64,000 nt of DNA from Porphyromonadaceae bacterium (GTDB lineage: Bacteria; Bacteroidota; Bacteroidia; Bacteroidales; Porphyromonadaceae): assembly GCA_030528555.1 (NCBI GenBank), contig JAUMYQ010000006.1, forward strand, positions 30,819 to 94,818, in the 5' to 3' direction. How positions within the stretch are numbered: position 1 is the first letter of the stretch; every line of letters begins with the position of its first letter. Position numbers and translations under genes: made by a program. The notes under the pieces were generated by a model. The model was not told where the DNA came from and did not search any database. It saw only the letters and a list, made by a program, of their open reading frames with translations. Shown in pieces: positions 1 through 7,465 of this stretch.

Positions 1-600
1 TACTTGAGGTGTGTCTTCCTTGCGCTGTAGTTGCAGGATAAGACACTCTTGTAGGTCACTGGCTGCAATACCTGCGGGATCTAGCTGTTGGATGCGCCCG
101 ATGAGTCGCCTTAGCTCCTCTTCAGGCACGTCTATCCCGATATTGAAGAGGAGGTCATCTTGTAGCTGAAAGAGGCTGCGTTCTAGATACCCATCGGCAG
201 ATATATTGCCAATGATATAGCGAAGTAGCTTAGCCTCCTGCTCGTCAAGCAGATCGAGCGAGAGTTGATCGAGCAGTAAATCGTCAAGCGACGAAGCCGT
301 AGACGCATAGGGTAGCTCCTCGCGCGGTGCTTGCCGCTGATACATTTCTTGGAGTTTGTAGGGTGGGATATCGTCTTCCGTAGCGTAGTCGCCGAGCTCC
401 CAGTCCTCCTCTTCGTCTGTTGTCTCAGAAGCTTCTGGCACCTCATGGTCTTCTTCTAGGGCTGGATTTTCTTCCAGCTCGCGTTCTATACGCTGCTCTA
501 GCTCGAGTGTAGTAAGCTCAAGCATCTTAATGGCTTGAATTTGTTGAGGGGTAAGAGAGAGCCCCTGCTCAAGCTTTTGCTCCTGGGTTTGCTTAGCCAT
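1..600 (-). CDS. rpoN: RNA polymerase sigma-54 factor, N-terminal 200 residues (cut by window edge)
   Basis: The minus strand is open from an ATG at 600 to base 1 with no stop, so the C-terminal part lies outside the window. Residues 9-50 match sigma-54 region I: a Gln/Leu-rich helix with LSLTPQQIQAIKMLELTTLE followed by LEQRIERELEENPALEE, the segment that contacts the activator and -12 promoter DNA. A strongly acidic region II follows (EETTDEEEDWELG-like), then the start of the core-binding region. Sigma-54 directs transcription that depends on AAA+ activators. The start lies only 2 nt beyond the murF stop, so the two genes are probably co-transcribed. Identity is clear from region I; the DNA-binding RpoN box is not visible here. 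Confidence 0.93.
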   Translation of the reverse strand, partial: MAKQTQEQKLEQGLSLTPQQIQAIKMLELTTLELEQRIERELEENPALEEDHEVPEASETTDEEEDWELGDYATEDDIPPYKLQEMYQRQAPREELPYASTASSLDDLLLDQLSLDLLDEQEAKLLRYIIGNISADGYLERSLFQLQDDLLFNIGIDVPEEELRRLIGRIQQLDPAGIAASDLQECLILQLQRKEDTPQV

Positions 601-602
601 AA

Positions 603-1919
603 TTACAGTAGAGACAAGATGGAGGTTAGTCCTACACTATTTGATCCTTTAACAAGGATATCCAGTCCTCTAGGTGGAGTATGCTCGAGGTGTGCTCGTA
701 GAGCATCAATATCTGCGAAGTGTATCACGTGCTCGCCCTCCACGACACCGTCCCACTCGGCTCCACAATAATAGACTGTATAGTTGGGACAACACTTAGA
801 GACGAAAACGCTGATCTCACGATGCAGGGCAGTACTCTCTAATCCCAACTCTCGCATACTACCAAGGATTAGTAACCCAGGCTTCCCCCCAGTCAAATGA
901 GCGAAACTCTCAAGAGCCTGCCTCATACTCACAGGATTGGCATTGTAGGCATCAGCTACAATCCTATTGTGCACGCTCTTGATGAGCTGAGAGCGATTGT
1001 TGGTAGGGATATAGGCCTCAAGAGCCCGCTGTATCTCCTCTGGGGGAACATCGAAGAATAGTCCTACAGCCACAGCTGCCAATACATTGGGCGCATTGTA
1101 TTGACCTACGAGTTGCGTTCTTTGTTGGTGCTCTTCTACACCAATGCAGCCTGCTTGCCACGAGATACAGAGATAGGGAGCATACTCATAGCCCTGCATC
1201 ATGGTACCACGTACTACGGCATCGCCCTCAAAGGCATAGTCAACCCTTGGAATACCAGAGGACATTATCGAGAGCTCTTCACTATCGCTCCAAACGAAGG
1301 CCTTGCCCTCATGTGCACGTAGCCAATCGTATAGCTCTCCCTTCGTATGCGCTATCTGCTCTCTAGAACCAAAGCCCTCGAGATGTGCTATGCCTATGTT
1401 AGTAATGAGCCCATAATTTGGGCGTGCTATAGCGCATAGCTCAGCGATGTCGCCTCGCTTACTCGCGCCTGCTTCGATAATAGCAAGCTGATGTTCATTG
1501 GTTAGGCGCAGTAGCGTTAGCGGAACACCAATATGATTGTTTAGATTGCCCTCAGTATAGAGCACCCGATAGGCACGCGCCAGCACCGAGGCGCACAGCT
1601 CTTTGGTCGTTGTTTTGCCATTCGTTCCCGTGATGGCTAAGATGGGTATTCCAAGTTGTTCACGATGATATGTAGCGAGCTCTTGCAGCGTGCGTAGTAC
1701 ATCCTTCACGAGCAGCATCTTTTCCTGTTCGCCCAAGTTAGGGTCATCCACTACTGCATAGGCTGCCCCAGCCTCAAGAGCCATCTGTGCGTACTTGTTG
1801 CCATCAAACCGCTCACCACGTAAAGCAAAGAAGATGCATCCTTGCTTCACGTTACGGCTATCAGTGCACACTCTGGGGTGCTCCTTATATATATGGTATA
1901 GTTCTTCTAATGTTGTCAT
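603..1919 (-). CDS. murF: UDP-N-acetylmuramoyl-tripeptide--D-alanyl-D-alanine ligase
   Basis: This cytoplasmic Mur ligase adds D-Ala-D-Ala to UDP-MurNAc-tripeptide, the last soluble step of peptidoglycan precursor synthesis. The protein is 438 residues, normal for MurF. The N-terminal uridine-binding domain includes TDSRNVKQGCIFFALRGERFDG (residues 20-41, here only in part diagnostic). The ATP-binding P-loop GTNGKTTTKE is at residues 98-107. The central-domain motif NNHIGVPLTLLRL and the NANP segment of the C-terminal domain are also present. The ATG at 1919 is the natural start. The gene precedes rpoN by 2 nt. A TAnnTTTG-type -7 box (TATCTTTG, minus strand, 2002-1995) lies about 75 bp upstream, without a well-spaced -33 element. 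Confidence 0.96.
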   Translation of the reverse strand: MTTLEELYHIYKEHPRVCTDSRNVKQGCIFFALRGERFDGNKYAQMALEAGAAYAVVDDPNLGEQEKMLLVKDVLRTLQELATYHREQLGIPILAITGTNGKTTTKELCASVLARAYRVLYTEGNLNNHIGVPLTLLRLTNEHQLAIIEAGASKRGDIAELCAIARPNYGLITNIGIAHLEGFGSREQIAHTKGELYDWLRAHEGKAFVWSDSEELSIMSSGIPRVDYAFEGDAVVRGTMMQGYEYAPYLCISWQAGCIGVEEHQQRTQLVGQYNAPNVLAAVAVGLFFDVPPEEIQRALEAYIPTNNRSQLIKSVHNRIVADAYNANPVSMRQALESFAHLTGGKPGLLILGSMRELGLESTALHREISVFVSKCCPNYTVYYCGAEWDGVVEGEHVIHFADIDALRAHLEHTPPRGLDILVKGSNSVGLTSILSLL

Positions 1920-2063
1920 CGCTATTCTTTCAATTGATTATCGGCAGCATATTTCTTGTACCGATAGGCAAGGAGTGCAATACTACCCACGTAGCAAAGA
2001 TACAAGCCTTTTGACAACTTCGTTCATCTGCTCCCTCTCAGACTGCCCTATCCTCAAGGCATA

Positions 2064-2190
2064 AAAAACCCTCGGGAATACCCGAAAAAATGTTCCCGAA
2101 CTTTTTTCTCGGAGTTCCCGAACTTTTTCCAAAAAGATCGGGAAGTTTTTTTTGAAAGTTCCCGAAGATTTTTTATGCACATCCCGAGAG
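2064..2190. repeat. Intergenic double-hairpin repeat, copy 1
   Basis: The core at 2083-2175 contains four TTCCCGAACTTTTT-like arms arranged as two inverted pairs. The inner pair is TTCCCGAACTTTTT, CC, AAAAAGATCGGGAA; the outer arms are GTTCCCGAAC and GTTCCCGAAGATTTTTT. The CTCGGAG spacer is in plus orientation. It lies between the divergently transcribed murF and the first BACON gene (gene-free stretch 1920-2412). Just outside the core are two short CCCGAG-containing partial units. Five further copies occur at 21.0, 25.5, 36.7, 41.7 and 49.6 kb. Confidence 0.85.
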
Positions 2191-2351
2191 AAGTTATGCA
2201 CATCCTCAAGTAGGGTACTTCACAACAAGATAAAGTGTATACAAAGCCCTATAAAAATCCCCTAAAATCAAAGGGATACCTAGAAATAGGTAGCTACATA
2301 TGGCTAGTTATAGATAATGAGCAGGACTCGCAAATTTCCACAACATTAGGT

Positions 2352-2383
2352 ATTGCTCTAGGAAATAGGCTCCGATACCTTTG
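2352..2383 (+). promoter_or_regulatory. Bacteroidetes-type promoter of the BACON-hmu operon
   Basis: TACCTTTG at 2376-2383 fits the -7 consensus TAnnTTTG exactly, and a TTG at 2353-2355 lies 20 nt upstream as the -33 element. The predicted transcription start is near 2390, which leaves a leader of about 22 nt to the ATG at 2413 or about 100 nt to the ATG at 2491. No other comparably good promoter was seen before the hmu genes. Confidence 0.6.
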
Positions 2384-2412
2384 CAACATCATTCTAACCA
2401 TAAGATATAAGT

Positions 2413-4071
2413 ATGAGAAAATACTACACTCTATCTTCTACCACTGCATGGGCAGGACAAAGGACAAAGCTCCATAAGAGCTGTACCCCGATGGCAACAG
2501 CTACACAACAATTAGAAGATTCTCCCCAACCCCTAAAGCACAAGCCATGGGCACAATCCTCACTCTTAGGTAAGGCTCGCCAGGCTACAACTAGCACATT
2601 ATGGGGATTACTCACTCTACTGAGCCTGCTACTGTCAGCTTGCCAGAGTGAGCTTCTGGAGACCCCAATACTATCCGTAGAGCCTCATACCGAGCTACTG
2701 CTACCTGCCTCGGGAGAGGCTGCTCATGTCGTTGTCCACACGAATCAGAGCTCCTGGAGTGCAGTCAGTAGTGACACATGGCTCAAACTCAGGCAAGCAG
2801 GTAACAACCTTATTATAGAGGCTGAGGGCAACACAACTATCGAGGAGCGTAGGGCGCAAATCGCTATCATAGCTGGAGCTAAACAAGTACAGCTAAGCAT
2901 TACGCAGCAGGTCGATAAGCAAACAGCCATCACCCTCGACCCATCCGAGAGCTTGACTACCGACCGACTATCCAAAGAGTATAGAGTATTGGTCAAAACC
3001 AGTAGTGACAAGTGGCGAGTACGCCATGAAGCCTCGGAAAGCCCTTGGCTCAATGTCCTGGCTCGCCCGCGCTACGGAGAGCTCATCCTTAGCTTCGAAG
3101 AGAATAAGACACGTGCTACGCGCACAGCTCGCTTGGTTGTAGAGGACGGAGATGCCTCTAGCGAACTCATCGTGCATCAGCAGGGCATCCCACATTTTTT
3201 CTTGCCCCACCTAGCTTGGGAAAGTGATCTGGACGAGGCTGAAGCCTTCGAAGTGCAGCGCAATAGCCGTATTACTCTACGTCCTCGTGCAGCCGATCCC
3301 CTGCAAGGTATTAGGGCTATCCCCTACTTCCAATTTTCAACGATAAGCTCCGCCTTCCAACAAGTGCGCTACGAGTATCTCAACATGGGGCCTCGCTTCT
3401 TATACAAAGCAACGCTTGTTGCTCAAGACCTAAGTGTCACAAAGGGAAGCGAGCTGACAGACTTTCTCCATCATGAGGGATATCAGCTGCGGACAGACCT
3501 AAAATCCAGCGAGCTATCCAAGTTTTACGTCCACGAGACGAAGAAAATCCATTTGCAGTACACCATTGATAATGATGCCAAAGAGGCCTATCTCATCTTT
3601 ACTCCCCTTGTGGAGCAAACACAAGAGTATGCCGTTCCCCAAAACCTACCCCTTGGCTTCCCAATAAAGACTGGAAGTACTAAGGCGGAGGTCGAGGATT
3701 GGGAAAAACAGATGAAGGGCGAACACTCCGATGGCATCAGCCAAGCCCTAGGTCTACCAGCTTTCTTCTCCGCAGAACCCCACTTCTTGAGGTATTACCT
3801 CTATCAAGAAAATGATGCTAATGCCCTACAGGCGGTTTTCGTCACCCTAGATCCTAAATATCAGGGTCTATATCGCTATGGTGGACTACTCTTCGTGGGA
3901 CGTGAGTTTGATAGGCTTATCCAGAGTGAAGGCTTTGTCTATGACTCATACGACCAGCGCGCGGGGACACACTTCTACACCCATGAACAAAGGAACCTCC
4001 GACTGGCAGTAAGCCTCATGCGCATGGCCAACCTCGAGCTAACACGAGTACAGGTAACTCTGCTGAAATAA
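2413..4071 (+). CDS. BACON-domain lipoprotein, paralogue 1 of 3
   Basis: A 552-residue predicted surface or periplasmic lipoprotein. A hydrophobic segment ends in the lipobox LLSAC with the modified Cys at 77. The region before it is unusually long and polar, so the true start may be the in-frame ATG at 2491 (residue 27). After the Cys come two BACON-like beta-sandwich domains, about 84-166 (typical SSDTWLKLRQAGNNLIIEAE pattern, ending SITQQ) and 170-262 (ending VHQQG). The remaining 290 residues form a module I do not recognise, shared with the next two genes. BACON domains are mostly linked to binding of glycans or glycoproteins; the ligand here is unknown. It is the first gene of the operon, 28 nt before the next. 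Confidence 0.8.
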   Translation: MRKYYTLSSTTAWAGQRTKLHKSCTPMATATQQLEDSPQPLKHKPWAQSSLLGKARQATTSTLWGLLTLLSLLLSACQSELLETPILSVEPHTELLLPASGEAAHVVVHTNQSSWSAVSSDTWLKLRQAGNNLIIEAEGNTTIEERRAQIAIIAGAKQVQLSITQQVDKQTAITLDPSESLTTDRLSKEYRVLVKTSSDKWRVRHEASESPWLNVLARPRYGELILSFEENKTRATRTARLVVEDGDASSELIVHQQGIPHFFLPHLAWESDLDEAEAFEVQRNSRITLRPRAADPLQGIRAIPYFQFSTISSAFQQVRYEYLNMGPRFLYKATLVAQDLSVTKGSELTDFLHHEGYQLRTDLKSSELSKFYVHETKKIHLQYTIDNDAKEAYLIFTPLVEQTQEYAVPQNLPLGFPIKTGSTKAEVEDWEKQMKGEHSDGISQALGLPAFFSAEPHFLRYYLYQENDANALQAVFVTLDPKYQGLYRYGGLLFVGREFDRLIQSEGFVYDSYDQRAGTHFYTHEQRNLRLAVSLMRMANLELTRVQVTLLK

Positions 4072-4099
4072 TTACACCGAAATATAGAAACCTACAACA

Positions 4100-5827
4100 A
4101 TGATAAAGACAATCATACGCTACATAAGCTCTGCTCTACTACTTGGGCTACTGTGGGGAATATCCTCCTGCCGTGAGCAAGTAGAGCTACAAACCAGTAG
4201 TCTAAGCCTCAGTGAGACAGAAACGATACAGTTCTCCAGTGCAGCATCGCAGCACAGCGTAACCGTCATGTCAAACACTCATGAATGGGTGGCTCTATGT
4301 ACCTCGCAGTGGGTAAATACGAGCAAGGCAGGAGATCAACTCCTTATATCGGTTGAGGCTAATCCAACAACCGAGCCAAGGCACACAATTGTACAAGTTT
4401 CCTCTGGATCAGCTGTAGTAGAGCTTCACCTAACGCAGGAGGGAAGTCCACTAGAGTTCACCGCCCAAAAAGAAGTCAAATTTGGTCAGTTTGGAGGAGA
4501 GCGCAGGTTTTATGTAGATGCTTCTGCCCCCTCGTGGACTGTTAGCGCCACGGAAGACTGGGTGCAAGTGAACCCTTATGCCTTGCAAGGGGAAATGAGT
4601 ATCAAGGTAACGGAAAACACTTCCCGAGATGAACGTATCGCACAGGTACTAGTTAAGGATGCCGCAGGAGCCTTGGTGCACTCTGTAGAAGTTAAGCAAG
4701 CCCCAATACTCTATCTGGTAATGCCTTTCGAGGAGTTTGGGGTCGGCTCTGAGGTGGTACGCTTCTTCGAAACCGAGCGTTACAGCCGGCTAGTCAATCA
4801 GCCCGACTCGAGAAGCAACTTCATGCACTGGGGCTACGAGACAGTTAGCCCCATCTTCAACTACATTATCTATACCATCAAAAACGGCAAGTATATCAGT
4901 GCATCGGTATATGCAACCGATCGTAACCCTGAGCACCTCATGGGAGAGGCAGGGGCAGAAGTGGCCTCCCTACTACAGAAGCATGGCTACGGCAAACTCG
5001 AGGAGGGGCTATATCGCAACCCTAAAAATAATGTGGAGGCTACCATTGTCACGACAAGCAATAACCCCAACATTACTTTTACGGCATATCCAGCACAAAC
5101 TCCCTATCCATCTTTTGCCACTCTTCCTCTATGGCTCACCAAGTTTTATGAAGTAAAATTTCATCCACAAGAGGACGATGACCCCATTATAGAGATTGTC
5201 AGCCAAGGTCCGAACGCTGATGAGATCATAGCCTACGAGGCAGGGCAAGGGTGGACACTAGTCTCCCCCTACAACCCCAAAGCTCCAGAGAACGCTGGAG
5301 ATACTCCTGCCGAGCAAGAGCGCAAGAGAGACGAACGCACACGAAAAGAGAGACATCCACTCTTCTTCGGAGCTAAACATGCCAATCCTCAACATTGGCG
5401 AGAGTTTTACAAGTACCTCGTCTTCGAAAAGGATGGACAATATCGCGCCTATGAGATGGGCTACGTCATGGAAGAATATATCAACGACTACATAGACCCA
5501 CAAGACCCCCTATATGGCTCCAAAAGCAGACGAATAGGTGGAACGGCCATGACCGTAACACGACAGACATTTGCAGACCCAGGAAAATTCTTCTACTGGG
5601 ACAATGCATCGGAAAACCTATATGTGACGCAAGAGTTTAGGACCCTATTAGCCAGGGCAGGCTATGTTTACAGTTCAGTGATAGATGCTGGACGTGCCTT
5701 CATCTATTACAACCCTAAGACAAACCTCGAGATAGTCTTTCGCCTAGGAAAAACCCTCATAGATGGCGATAGCAAAAACAGCGTTGTTGTCATGCAGGTA
5801 GCCCCACGCATACAGAAGAGATCGTAA
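4100..5827 (+). CDS. BACON-domain lipoprotein, paralogue 2 of 3
   Basis: A 575-residue lipoprotein with lipobox GISSC (Cys24). Two BACON-like repeats span about 30-115 (EWVALCTSQWVNTSKAGDQL, ending LTQEG) and 116-202 (SWTVSATEDWVQVNP, ending VKQAP). The C-terminal module aligns by eye with both neighbours. Shared features are an F-E-x-x-R-x-S-R stretch, then YET-x-S-x-x-FN, then a YxSAxxxATD-like strand, then a LLxxxGYxxLxxxxY element. A charged loop (residues about 390-420, rich in E, R and K) is specific to this copy. Function unknown; the tandem position suggests these proteins act together or present related binding faces. Confidence 0.8.
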   Translation: MIKTIIRYISSALLLGLLWGISSCREQVELQTSSLSLSETETIQFSSAASQHSVTVMSNTHEWVALCTSQWVNTSKAGDQLLISVEANPTTEPRHTIVQVSSGSAVVELHLTQEGSPLEFTAQKEVKFGQFGGERRFYVDASAPSWTVSATEDWVQVNPYALQGEMSIKVTENTSRDERIAQVLVKDAAGALVHSVEVKQAPILYLVMPFEEFGVGSEVVRFFETERYSRLVNQPDSRSNFMHWGYETVSPIFNYIIYTIKNGKYISASVYATDRNPEHLMGEAGAEVASLLQKHGYGKLEEGLYRNPKNNVEATIVTTSNNPNITFTAYPAQTPYPSFATLPLWLTKFYEVKFHPQEDDDPIIEIVSQGPNADEIIAYEAGQGWTLVSPYNPKAPENAGDTPAEQERKRDERTRKERHPLFFGAKHANPQHWREFYKYLVFEKDGQYRAYEMGYVMEEYINDYIDPQDPLYGSKSRRIGGTAMTVTRQTFADPGKFFYWDNASENLYVTQEFRTLLARAGYVYSSVIDAGRAFIYYNPKTNLEIVFRLGKTLIDGDSKNSVVVMQVAPRIQKRS

Positions 5828-5846
5828 ATACTATAAACAAAACACG

Positions 5847-7451
5847 ATGAAGAAGTATAGTCTATATATATGCCTCGCTTGGAGCTTAGTCTTGGCTAGC
5901 TGTAAGTCTGCCTTAGAGATATCAGAAGTAGAGAGCCTCGAGCTCTCGGTCGAAGAGCAGATACAAATACGACAGGAAGGACAAAGCCTAGAGGTAGGTG
6001 TCAGCACAAATCTCGCAGACTGGTCCTATCTGGGTGGAAGTCCATGGCTAAACCTATCCAAGTCGGGCAACAACCTCATCCTGAAAGGTGAGGTTAATGA
6101 AAGCCTGCACAAGCGCCAAGCCACAGTCGTAGTACGGGCTGGGCAGCTCGCACGTACGATAAACGTAGTTCAGATGGGCAAAGGGCAGATACTGGACGCA
6201 GGAGAACAAACCTATCAGTTCGATCAATGGGGCAAAGAGATAGCTTTCGTCTTGGAGAGCGACCTCAACGATTTAGAGGTCATTAACTCGTCCTCAGAGT
6301 GGGTCAAGTATGAGATGAACCACAAGAAAAAAGAATTTCGCATCGTAGTTGCAGAAAACAAGGCTTACGAACCACGCCGAGCCACCCTCTATCTGAGAGA
6401 TACAGAAGGGAATGGCAACTCAAAGATCGTAATAGAACAGCAAGGAGCCATGTATCATCTCCTTCCCTATGGAGGCTTCAATCAAACAGAGGATGAAATC
6501 AAAGCCTTCGAACTCGACAGGCGCAGCATTCTTATTGGTAAGCCCACTGGCGTAGCCAATCCTTTGATAGGTGGCAATACCAACATATGGACTTATGAGA
6601 CTCAAAGCAAAGCTTTTAACGTGATACAGTATATCGTTGAGCCTGATGAACGTCGCTACCGCTCTGCCATTATTTGGGCCACAGACCCTCGCCTCTTTAC
6701 TCAAGAAAAAGAACAAGAAAAAGTTATAGAGTTTCTCTTAAGAGAAGGCTTTGAACTTCGCAGAAACTCGACTTATTACAGCAAAAAGCACGAGTGCCAG
6801 GCCCTCGTTGGAGTAAGCGCCGAAGGGTCTTTCATCATGTATACATTCGAGCCAATACAGCCTAAGCCTTTGGCTACCTTCGCAAAGTTTCCATGGGGCA
6901 TTGTGGCCGATGAGCAGTGGCGCAGTTATGACGATGACAAAGTACGCCTATGGGAGGAAGCGCATGGTGGCACTTACGTCATGGAGAAGGACAACAATGA
7001 GCTGCGTACAGTAGTGTACTCTACCGAGGAATACGGAGGACATTTACGTGTATATGTGTTTAATGACAACAACTATCAAAATCCACTGGAGAGTGTACAG
7101 CAAGTATTCACCGACATCAACCCTATCCTCTTCTATGAGCGTGGTGCCTCTGTACTCACGAGAGAGTTTCTCGAATTGGCACGTGGAGAGCAATTCGAGT
7201 TTGATCGTTATCTGGATGCCTATATCTTTTTGTTTCAGCACAAAGCTCGATCGCTGTATCTGGGAGCATATAGAACACTTGTCCAAGACCTAGATGACGA
7301 GACTAAGGAGTTCATCGTCGCCAAACTAGAGTTTATGTCCACCCAGCCTCCTATGTCGTCTAGCATCCGTAAACAACGGACAGTGTCATCTCGCGAGGTC
7401 AACCAAAACTCTATCATACAAGAAGCTATACATCGAGCATTTAAGAAATAA
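5847..7451 (+). CDS. BACON-domain lipoprotein, paralogue 3 of 3
   Basis: A 534-residue lipoprotein with a compact signal peptide and lipobox VLASC (Cys19). The first BACON-like domain covers about 28-112 (DWSYLGGSPWLNLSKSGNNL, ending VVQMG) and the second about 113-203 (SSEWVKYEMN, ending IEQQG). The C-terminal module has the same landmarks as the two upstream genes: FELDRRS, WTYETQSKAFNVIQY, SAIIWATD, FLLREGFELRR. It lies 19 nt after paralogue 2 and 14 nt before the protease gene, consistent with one transcript. Function not recognised beyond the domains. Confidence 0.8.
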   Translation: MKKYSLYICLAWSLVLASCKSALEISEVESLELSVEEQIQIRQEGQSLEVGVSTNLADWSYLGGSPWLNLSKSGNNLILKGEVNESLHKRQATVVVRAGQLARTINVVQMGKGQILDAGEQTYQFDQWGKEIAFVLESDLNDLEVINSSSEWVKYEMNHKKKEFRIVVAENKAYEPRRATLYLRDTEGNGNSKIVIEQQGAMYHLLPYGGFNQTEDEIKAFELDRRSILIGKPTGVANPLIGGNTNIWTYETQSKAFNVIQYIVEPDERRYRSAIIWATDPRLFTQEKEQEKVIEFLLREGFELRRNSTYYSKKHECQALVGVSAEGSFIMYTFEPIQPKPLATFAKFPWGIVADEQWRSYDDDKVRLWEEAHGGTYVMEKDNNELRTVVYSTEEYGGHLRVYVFNDNNYQNPLESVQQVFTDINPILFYERGASVLTREFLELARGEQFEFDRYLDAYIFLFQHKARSLYLGAYRTLVQDLDDETKEFIVAKLEFMSTQPPMSSSIRKQRTVSSREVNQNSIIQEAIHRAFKK

Positions 7452-7465
7452 AGACTATACCCAAT

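Noticed and set aside
2235-2477. An 80-codon plus-strand open frame before the first BACON gene
   Set aside because: It spans the promoter and runs into the lipoprotein gene in another frame. No family resemblance.
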